A DNA stretch of 64,000 nucleotides from NCBI GenBank assembly GCA_013396655.1, contig WBMV01003354.1, positions 49,439 to 113,438 of the forward strand. The letters run 5' to 3'. Origin of the DNA: Campylorhamphus procurvoides. Its lineage: Eukaryota; Chordata; Aves; Passeriformes; Dendrocolaptidae. Below, piece after piece: positions 1 through 15,200 of the stretch (within the stretch, counting starts at the first letter, position 1; each line of letters opens with the position of its first letter). The notes beneath the pieces were generated by a model that saw only the letters and a list, made by a program, of their open reading frames with translations, made no database searches and had not been told where the DNA came from. The position numbers were made by a program, and so were the translations under genes.

Positions 1-77
1 AGGAAGTATGGCTCTGCTTCTTTACTTTTATTTATTTATTAATTTATTTGCTGCTTCTTTCCTTTCTGTGGCAATAG

Positions 78-234
78 GGAGGAACACCAGAAAGTTGCTG
101 ATGTTTTTCTCTCCAGAAAATCAAGGCTGAATCACCACACAGCATACATTATGCACTTTGACAGGAATTTGGCTTTGTTAGATGAGATGTGCCTTAAATA
201 TTCCCAACTGGCTACCATGATGCAGGAGTTTGAG
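78..234 (+). CDS. FGD5: FGD5 exon: middle of DH domain
   Basis: The acceptor is AG at 76-77 after a T/C-rich stretch, and the donor is GTAAGG at 235. The exon starts on the third base of a split codon and ends on a whole codon (GAG). It encodes about 52 residues including FDRNLALLDE, the FGD-type DH helices just before the conserved PVQR-like region. Reading through the donor is open to 378, which is only intron read-through. Confidence 0.9.
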
Positions 235-3200
235 GTAAGGCTCCATATTTTTTTGCCTGCAGTAATGCATGGCTTTGCCATGGAGAATACTCAAAAGATA
301 CCTTTTTCTGTGACTGCACCAGTGTTCGTATATAGGGTAGAATGGAAGAATAGTCCTCGTCACAGATGCTGGTGCTAGAACTCAAGTGAGAAGTTCACTT
401 GTGCATGATGTGTTTCTGGTTCTGTATCTGTGCACACAGAGCGTATGTTGGTGAATCTGCAGATCTGTGAGTACGGATTGCTGAGACATAGTGGTTTCTC
501 AGTCATTAACTTATCAAGCTCTTTGAGGATGTGTTAGAGTTTATAACTATGATGGTAATTTGGTGGTGAGCTCACATCCCCCTGCATCTTGTGTTTTCTT
601 TCCTCTCCACTGAGAACAGCAGAGCTCTGGTGGCAGCCCTCAGAGTGTGAAACACCAGCTTTTGAAAGTGGTGCAGCGTGTCTTCCAGTATCGTGTGCTG
701 CTCACAGGTCAGTAAAGTCACTCTCAAAGGCACCCAATGAAAACACAGCCAAGATGTTCTGTGCCTCCACTGTGCTACACATTGATGCCAAGACAAGTAC
801 AATAGGTGTAAAGCAGTGTGGGATTTTCTGGGAACTTCAACATGCTTAGTACAGGATTTAGGAAATGTCAGGGAGGCTGGGAAGAGGCAGGCACTTCTTC
901 AGGATGGCCATGCTGAAAGGTCACGAAAAAGTGGAGCCAGATGCTTTTAGCCATTCCGTCTTTTTCCTTCTGTGAATCAGGAGAGGCAGAGTTCAGCCTC
1001 ACTACCAGCAAACAGGTTTCATTTTTTATTATGTCGAGGGCACTTATCAGGGACAGTAGAAGCCAGTTGGCCTCAGCAAGGATACTCCGCACTGCCTCCG
1101 CTATGACAGTGGCAAGTACCATATCCTTTGTCAACAAAGAAGTTGTCCTCAGTACTGCATCCTAAGTCCTGTGTACAGTACACTTAAGGATAGTGGTAAG
1201 TCAGAAACCCAGTCCAGTTTTGCTGCATTGTAGGAGGCAGAAATACAAATTTACATTAACAGTACATTTACAGATTTTACATTTACAGTAATACCTTCCC
1301 TTTACATTCAAGGCCATATGTATAACTCCCACCTGGAGTCCCTCCAAGGGAGGTTGTCTTCCTTTTCTGCAAATGTAGCAAGTCTGAGCCTGTGAGAGGA
1401 GCAGGCTTTCTTGAAGCAGGATGGGGTCCTGGAAGGAATTAGGAAGTTTAGAACCGGCTGGAGAAGGACATGGTGAAAGGTAACAATGAATGCCAGTGTT
1501 GTCAAATAATTTAGAGAGAACACAAAAAAGCAAGGATCCATAGACATAAAGATGAATAAATGCTTTGGGACTAACTATATATGGGGCTGGAGAGAGATGC
1601 AAGATGAGTTATGCATGGGACAATAAAAAGGAAGCCATAAACCCTGCCCATAGAGCTAATGAAGGGTACAGCATACTAGAGGGGGCTCCTATAAGTGCAA
1701 CAGAACAAAGTGACCATATGAAGACTTTATTAACAGGACAGATAAGCACCAGTTTCTTCTTGCTCCATACACTTTGATCAAAGATGGAACTCATTATTCA
1801 CAGCTGGGTTTGCTTTTTTAGTACAAGCAATACAAATGAACTCTGGATGCCATAGCAGAACTTTTTTTCTGTCTTACTTGCTTCCCTTTCTGGGTGTCTA
1901 CATTAAGGGCATCATCCCAGACTTGTGACTTGCAGTACTTAGCAGTCTTACATGATCCTTACAGTTTTTGTAGTGCATGCACACAAATACTGCATCTAAG
2001 TAAAAGGAATCGACATATCTCTGTCAGAAATACCACCACTATCCTCTGTTTTCTTTTCCCATTTCTGTGGTCCAGAAGATAAGTTGCAAACATGCAGCAT
2101 GGTATTTTGGGAGAAAGTTGGAAGGGCTTCAGTGAAGCTCCAGTGATTGGATTTCATCTGTGCTTGAAGCAACTTGAACTCCTCCTTGCCCTAGGTACTG
2201 ACACTAGCTGGGAAAATGAAAGCTATTGTGCATAGTGACTAAATATTGCCTGATGACTCTGCACGACCCTTTTCCTGCCTGCCCGCCTGTCTGGTACAGG
2301 CAGGTGCTTTCCAGAATGCAGGTAAAGGCCAGGTAGAGGTCAGGATGCCAGGGAGGGCATAGCACTAGAAAGAGAAATGTTTATGAATAGAGCATTCAAG
2401 GAAACAGACGTCCACGCACAGCACCATTATCAGCACAGAGGTCCAATTCTTGGATGCAGAATTTAGGAGTCTGGATTCATCAGCAAGATAAGAATGAAGT
2501 ATTTCCAGATTAGGCTTTTAAAACTGTGGCATTCATATATGACAATCCTTAAAAGCATACAGATGCAGAAACAGAATAGGCAGATGATCCAAGAAAAGTA
2601 GTCCAAATAAAACTGACAGGTTAAACATTTGTATATAATGCAAATATAATTGCTGTAACTTTAAGCCCTACTGTATCTATTGTACAGAACCTATTTTCAG
2701 AATATGACTGAGTTTGGTAGTAATCATTTGAACCCTAGAACCAGAGTCTCCTTCCTGTGCCCATAAAAAGCATATGATTCATTTACTCTAACTATAGCCA
2801 ACAGCATTCATTCAGACGGGAAAACAATCAGAAGAACAAGTATTTGTAAAGTGGTGCTACTCAGCAGTTCTCTTGACTGAGAAAAATTTTTGTCACTTTA
2901 TTCATTTATACCTGCCAAGTTATATGAGAGTTTACATCTCTATCAATGCTCTTGCATTGATTCTCAAAGTAGAAGGCAGTCAAAGATGAGCTTTTCTTTG
3001 GAAAGAGGCTATATACACTTTATTTGGCAACAAAGCAATGTGGGACATTACTGTGGATGCCCCATCCCTGGAAGTGTCCAAGGCCAGGTTGGACAGGGCT
3101 TGGAGCAACCTGGTCTAGTGGAAGGTGTCCCTGCTCATGGCAGAGGGATTGGAACAAGATGATCCTTAAGGGCCCTTCTAACCCAAACCATTCTAGGATT

Positions 3201-6200
3201 CTATGATTAGGATTTCATGTTTCAGCTAACAACACTATAAATTATGGCAGTCCGTATTCTGATTATTGGATGTCGTGTTTGATTATTTTCTACAGATTAC
3301 TTGAATAATCTTTGTCCTGATTCTACAGAGTATGAAACCACACAAGGTAAAATGAAACGGGTAGAACAAAAACGCTGCTTGTAAAGAGGTACAAGATCAA
3401 TACTGGTAGTATGTGATTATTTTGAAGATTTTGTGTTAATAGGTTACATGTAAGATTTATAAGAACCGATCGCTAATTTAGACAAGTTATTTAGGATAAG
3501 AACCCTTTTTTCATTGAAATGTGTGGGCTTCCTGTAGTTATGACATGATGAAACTTATGGACGAAGAAAACATCGTCTGTACAGGCATGGTGCAGATGCT
3601 GTAGTTCTGCTCCAGATATCAAAAAAATCCTAGTTCTCTTTGGCTTTGTCCATATCTGGCCTGGTCATTTTAAAGGTACCTGGAATGGCTCCATCTGCTT
3701 GTCTGTGTACCATTATCTATGGTGTGCCTGCTGTGCTCTGTGAATTTTGGAGAAACCCAGGAGATTTGAATCGTGTATCTGTATTCTGTATTCCTTAAGC
3801 CTACATAAACTTGAAAGACATTACATAAAAATCAGCTCTGCATAATCAAGCCCTCTGGCCACAACTGTGTATCTGGTTTGTGGTTAGCACATGCTTGTCC
3901 CATTTCTGGCCACCAATGGCCATCATGCTCTCAGGTTCGATAGGAAACCCTGTTTCACAGGGGAAGGGATGTGAAATAAGGGCCCAAGCCATGTTATACA
4001 GCTGCTCTCAGGGCCAGTGAACATACCCTACCCTGGGTTATTTGCCAGCTAGTTAATCCAGGAGTTAATTCACGTCACCACTTCATAGACATTTCTGTGT
4101 GAAAGGGATGGCGCCCTCTGCCTCAGCAGTAAGAGGCACACCTTGAACTGACATGCTTTTGAATGGCTAAACCTAGTTATGTTCATCTCTCCCTCCCACA
4201 AGCTCCAATTGCCAAAAATTTGCAACTAGAAAACATTACAAAAAGATTCTGTACCATGCTACGTGCTTAAAAGGGACCTCATAAGCTCTCTTGGTCAGCA
4301 CAAGTATAATGTAGTTTCACATGACAGAATGATGAAGGGAGGAAGGGAGGATGGCACTATGTGCTGTCAAATTTGGTGGGCAGTTTCACTATGAATGTGC
4401 CAAAGAAATCAAAGGAGCTCCAGCTGGGTTTTTTTTAAGGATGCCCTTGCAAATAGAAGGGATTTGGGCTATTCTGTTACTCTTTTATGTGACATGTAGT
4501 GTTTGTTTTGCTTAATTCCTCAGCTGCCTTATTCATTGTTTCTGAAATCACGGAGCGAGCCAATGACAGCATGCTCCAAGCGGTGAGTCCTGCCATGATC
4601 TCTCCTATCAATAGTCCTTTTCTGCACATCTGTTAGAATGAATACATATCTCTGCTAAATTCTGAATCCTCCTCCATGGTGAGTCTCAAGGGCTTATACA
4701 GATCTGAGTTCCAGTATTGCAGATATGAAGTAGGTCTATGCCCTTTAGTGCAGCTGTGCAAGATGTAAGACCATAGTCAGAAGCACAAATTTTTTTCCCT
4801 CTTGGGGTTACTGAAATGCTATGTGGAGCAATGAAAGAAGAGGTGGGAATTTTCAGGGTTCTATTTCTAGATAACCAGCATTTCTTTTCTTTCTCTCAGA
4901 TTAAAACCAAATAAAAACAATAAAAGCAAATAATTACTCTAATTACAGAAGAAACTGAACAATGCCAGTCAATTTAGAGTGTTAATAACTTGTCATATAC
5001 CTGGTTAAAGCTCTAAGCAATAATTTAGACTTGGCATATACCTGGAAGGAGGAAGATTTCTGCTGCCACATACCAGCTCATCAAACTACACTCTGAAAAT
5101 CTGACAGAAGCATTGAATCTAAACACAGAATATTAATTATATAAATGACTCATTATTAGCTTGTTTTGTTTTATGATAATAGTCCTCTAGTGGTTTTTCT
5201 CTGGGAACTATTAACCCAGAATTTTCAGGCACATCATGACAATAACTATCTCCACAGCACTTTCATCAGGCAGGAAAATATCACTTGCAATTTACAGATG
5301 TGCAAACAAAGGTGTAAGGCTCATCGCCATCAAGAGCATTATGTCTATCTGTAACTCCAGGAGAGGAACTAACCAGAGCTTGTATTGCTCTCTGAATGTC
5401 TATGATCTGTTAGAGGCCCTGAGATGCTAAGAGCTGTATATCCTTGTTGCTTTTAACAGCTGGTGAATTCCTTGGGGAGGCATTCTTCGTGCATAGATAT
5501 AATGATAAAATTATGGAAGCTGCAAATTCACTGCTAAAATGGGCAGAGGAGGATTTCAGGCACCCACATCTGCAGTATTAGCTGGGTGGAGCTTGGCTTT
5601 TATTTTTTAACTGTAGCTTTTGAAGGCTCTTTTAAAGGAGAATGACGATAGTTTTAAGGACAATTAAGAAAACCATATAAACAAGGAAATTAAGGGAACT
5701 ATAGGGAAAGTATACGCCCCTCAGCTGCCCATATTCCCAGATAAACCACTGTCCTTCCCATGTGATGGCTGTTTGACTTCCTTCAGGAAATGAGTTTGAT
5801 ATTTCTCTGTCCATTTCCTGATGAACACATGTCCATATTGCAATCATCAGCATTTCAACAGGCATCTCTGCCAGCAATTCTGAGAAGAGCTGAGCTGCAG
5901 CAACCTCTCTTGCTCCTGTGGAAACCCAGATGAATAGTACTAGCATTGGCATGAGTGTGCTCACAGGAGGGCACTGCCTTTTCTGTGGATGAAGATCAGG
6001 TTTGCACCGTGGAAGCTGTCAATTCGACAACATTTGCTAGACCTAAAATACCCTTTAGTGATGAGAAAGTCCCTTGCAAATATCTTTTGCAAATATCAGC
6101 TGTCCCATGATCCCTGTATTTCCTGTGCTATTGATTTATACATTGTTTCCATTTTGTAGGCCTATAGTATTTTAGAAGTGACCTGAAAAGTTCCATTTGT

Positions 6201-9200
6201 TACTTCCTGTACTGCAAAAGAGATACTTGACAGCTGAAATTCTTGAAAATGCGTCCACTGCCAGTTCTGTCGCCTGGGCACAATACAGCCATGTGCTGGT
6301 CAAGCCTTGTGGGTGTTTCCATGTATTTAATAAGTGGTTCCTGATTAAGAACTAAACTTACTATCATGCTAGACAGTGTAATATTTCACTAGGGCAGTAA
6401 CATATGGAGGTATTTCAGGGTTATCTTAAAAGCAAGTTGAGATAGGTACATTAATTGTGTTAGCTGAAATTCAGGGTAAATTAGCGTTGACAAACCATCA
6501 TGTCGAAATGGATATGCTCCTTCTGGTATCTGTGACAGCTTTTAATTAGCTGATTCTGTAGACAGCACTGATTTGTATCAGGCAGATCCACTGTATGATC
6601 TAATCAAGTTTAACTAATCCCAATTGTATCTTAATGCCAGTCAATGGAGCAAAGGAAAACAGCATTACCTGTTGTAGCAGAAAACTGTACTTGAAGGCTG
6701 TCAGGTCACGAAGCTGTATCAAATAGGATCCTTAGTCTGTAGTTTATCTGCGTGCATAACTGAATATTTGGAATACAATGGCTAACTTAGAGAGGAGACT
6801 CCTAATTTGTAGGCATATTCCAGCAGTGACTCCCTGCTGCTGGGCAGCCCATTCTACTGTTCTGATCAGATAAAAACCACAGCTGAATTCTATGCACAAA
6901 GCCTCTGTTTTAACAGCCTCACCTGAAAAAAGGAAGAAAATTTGAAAAGACTAGCACTATTGCAAAAGTACAGACATCTCTTTTTTCTTCTTATATTCAC
7001 TTGATATCTTTCTTGTTTTTTAATGAGAGCACAGGCTTATCTAGATTAATCTTATTTGCCATCTTTGTAGGTAAGTTTGTGCCTCATGTCAGTCCCACTG
7101 ACTGACTGTGTTTTAAGGCCAGGTAGACATTTAATAGTATCAGAGTTTGATCATACTTCCTGATTTTTGCAAAGCATCAAAACAGAGATGCCGTTCCATT
7201 ACCTGCTTATTAATTTACCTTCTAAATGCTCTATTGCAAACGTATGAATCCATTATCACAGAATAGAAACCTCTAGATAATCCTAGCAACAGTCTTACAG
7301 TATCAAAGCCTGCTTTGCATTATCTGTGTCATGGCCCTAATGCACAGGCCCCTTTGGGGCAGATACTGTACTTTGTCTCGGCTTCTAGCTTATTAGTTCC
7401 CAGAGCCAGAAAGTCAGCAGTGAAGTCAATGTGTAAATGCTGTATGGAGTTAGCAGGCTCTTCAGAAGTGAACTGAGTTGTTAGAGGTCAGAGAACTGTA
7501 GAAGGCCACAGCAGATGTGAAGACAGGTGATGAGGTTTTATAAAATCTGTAAGGCAGGAAGAAGACTTTCTGGGCATACAATACTTGGTCTCAGTTCTCT
7601 CTGAAACCTAATTCTGTAATCTCAGTTCTAAAGAAATAAAATGGTGAGGAAGGGTGAGGGAAGGCTTGCTTGCTTGTCTAAAACCACTTTCCATGTGTTC
7701 TTCTAAATGCTATTTCTCTCCACCAGGAAAACCTGCAGAAGCTGGTACACATTGAGCACAGTGTGAGAGGGCAGAGTGGTCTTCTCCAGCCAGGAAGGGT
7801 GAGTACTGCAGGCAGACCTGTGCTGATAAGGGCATTGTTTCTGGCCACGTACATCTTGGATTGTGTGGATGGCTAGATTTCAGATGTCTTCAGGTGTTGT
7901 TTACTGAGCTGCAATGGTGAGAGTTGGAGCACTGGTTTGTGTAAAGAGCCATCACTCTGGCAGTGCAGAGAGCCTCAGGTTGGGAAGGACGTGCATTGTC
8001 TCTGCCTTTACACAGAGCAGCCATTTGGTTTTTCACTCCAGCTGTCCTTGATCACCCCAAATGTGGTGTATTTTGATGGAACTGCTCCTTTCCTCCTTAC
8101 ATACTGTCGAACAGTGGCAACACTAGCAGGAATTGCTTACAGCTTGGAAAGACTCAGAGTGTTATATGGCTGGGTAAGAACCTTAAATCAGGGGAAATAG
8201 TTTGTTTACAAATTTTTGTTTTCACCACTCCCCTGTGGCGCTTTTAACGCAAGACATCATTTTTAAGCAATCAACTGAAATCTGAATGAGTGTACAGCTC
8301 TGTCTTGCCATCTACATCAAATCCAAATTCCTTTCTTGAGTTCTGCAACTCTGACTTTCCCTTCAGTCCACCAGTATTTTTAGCAAAACTCATGCAGCAA
8401 TTTCCCAGGCATGCATACGCATAGCATACGAATCCTCATCAGCCAAATACTACAGTCAACCTCTGGTTTTCTCTCTAAAAAGGTATTCTCACTTGCACTT
8501 AGCAGATAATGCTTTGACAAACTGCAAAGTCCAGCATACAGAATTTGTGGGATTGGTCTCTTTGATTATAAACGGTCCTTGAGTGGAAAACTAAACCAGA
8601 TTCTGTTCTTCATCTGAAAAGAATATTGATCCACTGAGGTAGTTCAGTTATGGCAGACCTTTCCAAATGTTACTGCAGACAAGTTCTGATGTGCTGGTTT
8701 AGCTGCCTGAATACGCAGTCCTACCTACATATGTGGTAACAAGATGGACCAACAAAGTATTATGCTTGCAAATGTACAGATTATGTGTGCAGGTGTAGTT
8801 AGGTGGATGTAGCATGCTGAAACCCAAGGTTTCAAGTTTTACCTTTGGTCTGTCTGTTTTATAGGACTTTTAAAGACAAGAATTCTTTTCTAAAGCCCAT
8901 TCTGTGTTATCTTTCCAATCGGTGACTGTCGCTTCTGAGCACAGTCCACGGGGCAGAAACAGTGGGCTGAGAACAAGTGGGTTTCCAACCCATTTTGTGC
9001 TGACGCAAATGCAAGTCATGAAGGGTAGCAGGGCTAATCCAGGCAAAGATTAAGCCAGATCATAAGGAGTAAGGCTAGAAATAGGTGTTGAGGTTATCTA
9101 TCCCTTCCTGCACTGATGAATGCAGTTGGAGTAGCTCTTTCCCCAGGAGGAATACTCTCTTTTCTCAGTAAGATTTAGAATGAGGAGTCTCAAGACTACA

Positions 9201-12200
9201 ATCTGTTGTTTTCTCCTTCAGATCTTCGTTAAAGAGGGAACACTGATGAAAGTCTCTGGCAAAAACAGGCACCCTCGGCATTTGTTCTTGGTAAGATTGC
9301 TTTTATATTTTTACTGTCTCTCTCATATCTTCCCATGCACTTATGCAGCCCTGAACCCTGGCAGAAACTTCCAGGCTGCATGTCATTTAACCATCAACAG
9401 TGATGTGGTGAGTCAGTTCCTGTTGCTAACAGGGCTGCAGCTCTTTCACACGTCCCATTGGCCCTGCATTCAGGAATATGGGCTGTGCAGCCCTCCAGTC
9501 GTGTCACAGTTACATACAGCCTTCACCAGGCCATAATTTGCAAAGGAGTGCAACTTTTCAAGGGGATCAGGGGGATGGTAGCTCCTGAATACCTTCAGGA
9601 ATTAAGCTTTACACTTGCAAGTCCTAAGACCTTGAGCTGCTAAAGCAGCTGAAAGCTTTCTTTGGTCACATTTGGGAGAGATTTGTATCTTTGAAGCTGG
9701 AGGACTGTGTTTTAGTTCCTGCTAGTCCACATCTATGTAAATTACCTGATAAATGTGTGCATTGCCTCAGTATAGTTCCTCCAAACACACACCTCCAGCA
9801 TCCTGAGCAACAATTTTCAATTAAAGTTTGCAAAATTCTTCTAAGATATTTAAGAAAAATGAACTTCTCATCACTTAGCTGGAATACCCTTCACAAGAGT
9901 CCACAGCCTTACTGCAAAAATTGCAAGTATTTGCAAACCAAAACAAATGAAACCCCACTGTTTGGGTGATATACTATGAACACTCATGGCTTCTGTTGTG
10001 CATTACTCTCACCATTGAGCAGAGTATCTGAGAGCCCAGGCTCCTGAGCTCAGTTTTCAGCTTTTCAAGTAGCTTATTCTGTAGCCACAGGTATTATTAT
10101 GCATTAATCAGTATGAAGGGGAAAATAATACTTGCCTGTGTCTTAGGAGTTTGTTACCTACTTAGCTATTAATGTTTGAAAAATTCTTCAGAGCTCCTTC
10201 CCAGAAAAAAAGCCATAAAGAACTGAGCATTACTGCTGCTATTAACATTAAAATACTGTTTGAAGAATTTATTTTAAAGTAAATTACTTGAATGCCTGGA
10301 ATACATATTTTCTGTGGCTTCTTCAAGCGGTGACAGCTTTTCACCATGGGATCATTGTAAGGAGGAGAGATGCCTTATTACAGACGTCATACATTTTGCC
10401 TTAATCCTTCTTATTTCTCCCTCTTACTATTAATTCCTATTAGTGCATTAGTAGATGCACAAGCCTCTTTGCCTCCTCAATCACATATTGCAGTCATAAT
10501 CAAAGATCAGATGGGATGGGACACAGTGCTGGCACTGCACTTTTCTGGCGGTTTCATTTGTTTCTGTGAAATTCAGGCTTTCATGTACTGAAAGTGATGG
10601 ATTTCACCCAAATCTTCAAATACGAAACTGCTGCAGTGCTATTTTACTGAGTCAACATTGATGAACTGTAGCAACAACAGTAAATGTCAAAGTCATGACT
10701 TTGCTGTGGCCAAAGGAAAATGGCTATGCCAGAATCTCCAGGAGCTGGTCTTAAAAACCAGTGTTCTCAGCAGTACTGACGTCTACTGATGACCACTTTG
10801 TAACAGATGATTTTTACATTCCTGTTGATCTCTCTTCTTGCCTTTGCTAGTATTACAAAAATATTTTGGAGCTGTGGCTAAACAAGATGTTGTTACCCTT
10901 TTTGTCTTCCAGTGTGTTAGTAACTGACATCATAACCCACTACTGTGGCCAATACTGAAGTGTCACAAACTTAGCTATTGTAACTGATAGAGAGAATTTA
11001 AAAGGAAAATCAGAAATGACGCTGGTAATAAAGATTGAGAGGAAAGTAATTCAAGCTTGAGATAAACTTACAGAAATTTCAAGTCATCCAGAATGACTTG
11101 CTTGAAGGTCACAAGAGGCTGAAAGTATTACTGAAACAAAGGAAGCACAGAAATTATTTTCTGCCACTTTCTAGTTTAGGAACTATTTCCAATTCTTGGG
11201 GAAAGTTCAGCTGCTCAAAGCCAGATGTTAACTGCAAAGAGAGAAGTGTCTCTTGGCAGATGAAGACATTACAGTAGCCAGTGTCCTGTTAATTGATGCC
11301 CTCAGTATTCAGAAAAAGCATTTTTTTTCTTCCTTTCCGTCAGAGAGGCAAACTGCAACCAAATGTGCTGTCATGCAAAGTATGTGGTGGAGCTAGATTA
11401 AACCATAGTGATCACTTTGAAGGACCAAGAAACATAAACCTGGCTTCTTTCCTGGTCTAACACACTAAAGTTGCAGTCACTTCAGGTTTCCTGTATTGTA
11501 TCTCCTGTCGGGACAGGGTGAGGGTAATTGGATCTTTAAAATCTATTGTCAAATATCTACCTTTAGGTTCAGGGATTTTTTTTACTCCAGTCTCCTCCAC
11601 TGTGAATGCTCCTCATGTTGCAGAGAAATTGCAGGTATGGTGCATTTGCAGGAAAGTCACTGTAGAAAATGGTAATTCCTGCATTAACACCAGAATGGTT
11701 TTGCATTATTTGCTTGTCACTGCTAATGCTATGGATTCTCTGTGGTGTCACCACTACTCATGCCACTACCACTCCTGCATTGCTTAAAGGACTGTCTAGT
11801 CTGTGGATACATTAACACAACTACTGCATAGCTATGTCACCATGTTTTCATCTTGGCACATAGCATGTTTACTGCATTGGTTGCAAGGCCCTACCAACCA
11901 TCCCTACCAACACCTTTTCCTAACAGGCCAGGCCTGCATGAAAATATCCTTCCCTCTACCACTGCATCTGCCCCAACCCATGTGCTGTCTTGATTCTGAT
12001 ACCTGGGAACACTGCAGAAGGAAAACCAATCTCCAAACTCCAAGACTAGAATAATCTCCTAAACGCTCTCTTAAACCCAATATTTATTTAAAGCCTTTAT
12101 CTTCTAAGGACCATATCATAATTCTTTGAAGCCACAGGCAAAAGTCAGGTTTATGTATTAGTAAAAAACTAAACCTTTCAGAACTGACCTTGTTTTTGAT

Positions 12201-15200
12201 AGTTCACATGTCAGCTGCCACTCATAAAGATTACCAGAAGCTAGCATGTACAGGTGTAGTTTGGTTTAGCTTTGATGAAATAAGTGTAGCTACCCAAAAC
12301 ACATTTTTACATGAAGAGCATTTGCTGAAGTTCTTAGTAGTGAACTTACTCTGACTGAAGCTAAATAAAGACTAGGACCTGGACAGAATTTCAGTGCAAG
12401 AGTACACACTGAAGGATAACCCTGAGAATTTAATCTCTACCCATCCCAGGAGATGCATCCACCAAATTCAAGTTGTATTTAGACTATGCCATAAAAGTTA
12501 GGTGCGTGCCAGACTCCTGCTTGGCCTGTGCTTTCAGGGTGTGTTTTGGTGGTGTGCATGCTTGTGATCTGAATACATCTCTGCCCATAAGGAGTATGTC
12601 TGCATGGCCCATACAGGCATGAGAGGGTAGAACACAAATTTAAGGGCTTCTGATTGGGCCTGTGTTTCAGTGGGTGTATGGTGGGCATATCGTAAGGATA
12701 GTTGAGCTATCTGTTTTGTACAGGCTGATGGTATTGTTGAATCTGGTGTTTCCTGGCAGGATGTTTGGTCAGTTTTGCTGTGCATCTGTTTCCTGAGTCC
12801 AGTCTCTGTTTACAAGGATGTTGGGGCCTCTCTGCATCACAGTATGGGCAACTTTGCAACTCAGACACTGTCTCTTATCTCACCCTTTTGAAAATTTCTC
12901 TACAAAGGCTGCTTGTGTTGCAAGTGGGATGCAGGAAGCTGCTATCAAATGGGAGACTGTTAAATGCTCTAGTTGGCAGGGCTGGAGTATAGAAGGCTTT
13001 GGAGTCAGAGCTTGGAAAACGGAGCTCCAGCACATACTCAACAGTAATAAAAGAATAAGCTGCTTTTTGAAGAAATATATGTTTTAAAATACATAAAATA
13101 AATGGAATTTGCTGTTCAAAAAACCCCATAGCAGATTGTATCAGAATCCTAAAAATCTCTCCTAAGAGTTCACTTAGGTTTAGTGCGCAAGTGCTGCAGG
13201 GCTCCATCTAGGCCCTGTGCTCTTCAATATCTTCATAAATGACTGGGACACAGGACTGGAAGGGACACTGAAGAAGTCTGCAGATGACCCAAGACTGGGA
13301 GGAGCTCTTGAGTCCCTCGAAGGCAGGGAAGCCCTGCAGAGAGACCTCAACAGAGCAGAGGGCTGGGCAATTACCAACTGTAGGAAGTTCAACAAGGGGA
13401 AATGCCAGATTCTGCCCCTGGGATGGGGCAATCCTAGATGTACGGACAGACTTGGAATAAGATGCTGGAAAGCAGTGCTGGGAAAGGGACTCGGGGGTCC
13501 TGGTCGATGGCCAGTTGGACATTAGTCAGCAGTGCCCTGGCAGCCAGGAGAGCCAGCCGTGTCCTGGGAGGCATCAGGCCCAGCATCGCTGGCTGAGCCG
13601 GGCGCGGGGATGGTCTCTCTCTGCTCTGCACTGGGGCAGCCTCACCTGGAATGCTGGAGCAGTTTGGGGCACCACAATGTAAGGAAGATATTGAGCCATT
13701 AGAGAGTGTCCAAAGGAGGGCAACAAAAACAGTGAAGGGCCTTGAGGGGAAGCTGTAGGAGGAATAGCTGAGGTCACTTGGTCTGTTCAGCCTGGAAAAG
13801 AGGAGACTTGAGGGGAGACATCATCAAGGGGCAGTTAGTTGGTATTGCCAAGTAGTAAATGCAGAAGCTGCCTTCCCAACTGGAACACGTCATTACCTTT
13901 AAAACAAGTAGCTGTTCCACCTGTGCTGGATTAAAAAGAGCTGATTCTCTACTTGCTTAGCCATTAGCAACAGTCAAAAGCAGTAAGAAATCAAAGTTCT
14001 GGATGCAGACTCCTCAGAGTTTTGTAGAAATGCAGGTCTTGATCTAAGCTGTGTGGCTTGGGCCTGTCTTTGGTAACAGTCCCAGCAGTTCATCAAGTCA
14101 ATGCTTGTTCTGGGTATCCCTCCACGAGTAATGGGCAGGCCTGCGAGCCATATTGCAAATTATTGATTTTGTCTTTCTTTTCATATAGATGAATGATGTT
14201 CTGCTGTACACATATCCCCAGAAGGATGGCAAATACCGACTGAAAAACACCTTATCTGTGTCAGGCATGAAGGTAATGCCTCACCTATATTACAGGCTGG
14301 AATTAAAGTTTTTTAGTGAGCTATTAGTGCTTTGCTGGTTTATGTCTCATATCCAACAAAGGGAAAGAGGGGATGGACCTGTTATCAGGGGATTCCCTTG
14401 CCTCTTACAGGAGACAGAAGTAAAAATAAGATAAAACAAACATAAAAAGATTGTAAGTCTATGACTTAGTATGACAGCCTTATTCAGGCTGCATAAATAA
14501 TACAAGCCAAAATCAGGGTTACCATCTGATCATGAAACTGAAAACAAAAGATTTATTATCCCATTTTGTTCATTCCTCTCCTCGTGTCTCCAGCCAATGC
14601 ATGATTGCTCCCTACAACATATTCACTAGAGCTTAGTCTGCCTGGTTTTAAACTCCTGCTACTCAAAATTTACATAAGCCTCATTTTAATGGGCCTTTTA
14701 ACTGTTTTAACCAAAAGCATTAATGGGTTCAAAAAGCAATTAGCCAACTTTATGGGGAAAAGGTGTATTGGGAGAAATATCATGCAGTGATATAAACAGA
14801 GTCTCTTCTTCAATAAATTGATAAATTGCAGACACAATTTATCTGTCCTTACACTCTTTCCCTAAGCATCCATGGGTACCAATACCTGTGCCACAGGAGA
14901 TACTGGACCAAGGGGGTATTTTCTTCTAACTTAGCCATCATGACATACCTCCTGTCAAGAAACTTCATAACTGTTCTGTAGCTAATATGCCAAGTTGTAT
15001 TTATGTAAAAGAGGATTTAAGTGACAAGCCAGGAGTCTGATGATCTAGGGGACACACAAGATGAGAATTACTAATCATTAATTCCAGTGGAATGACACAG
15101 AAAACTTAAAAGTATTGTGAAAAGGTGGAAGGCTGATCACCCCAGGGACTCAATAGTTTAAAACTAACTCAGGGATCTCAACTGCTGTAGGACTTGTCAA

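Larger units (their letters stand above)
235..9221 (+). other. FGD5: FGD5 introns in the DH/PH1 half (exons interspersed)
   Basis: The introns are 235-622, 708-3295, 3347-4523, 4583-7726 and 7799-9221. Apart from a CR1 tail at 3052-3208 they are unremarkable AT-rich sequence. Open frames up to about 133 codons occur (minus strand 1201-1602) but lack family features. No RNA gene or other exon was recognised. Confidence 0.6.

Noticed and set aside
1201..1602. 133-codon minus-strand open frame in an FGD5 intron
   Set aside because: Cys/Leu-rich with no recognisable domain, no clear splice context, and it lies within an intron of an expressed gene; likely chance.
5632..5964. 110-codon minus-strand open frame
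   Set aside because: No motif or family resemblance, ordinary intron composition.
13217..13525. 102-codon + strand open frame looking like a gene
   Set aside because: It is part of the CR1 reverse transcriptase and is broken on both sides.
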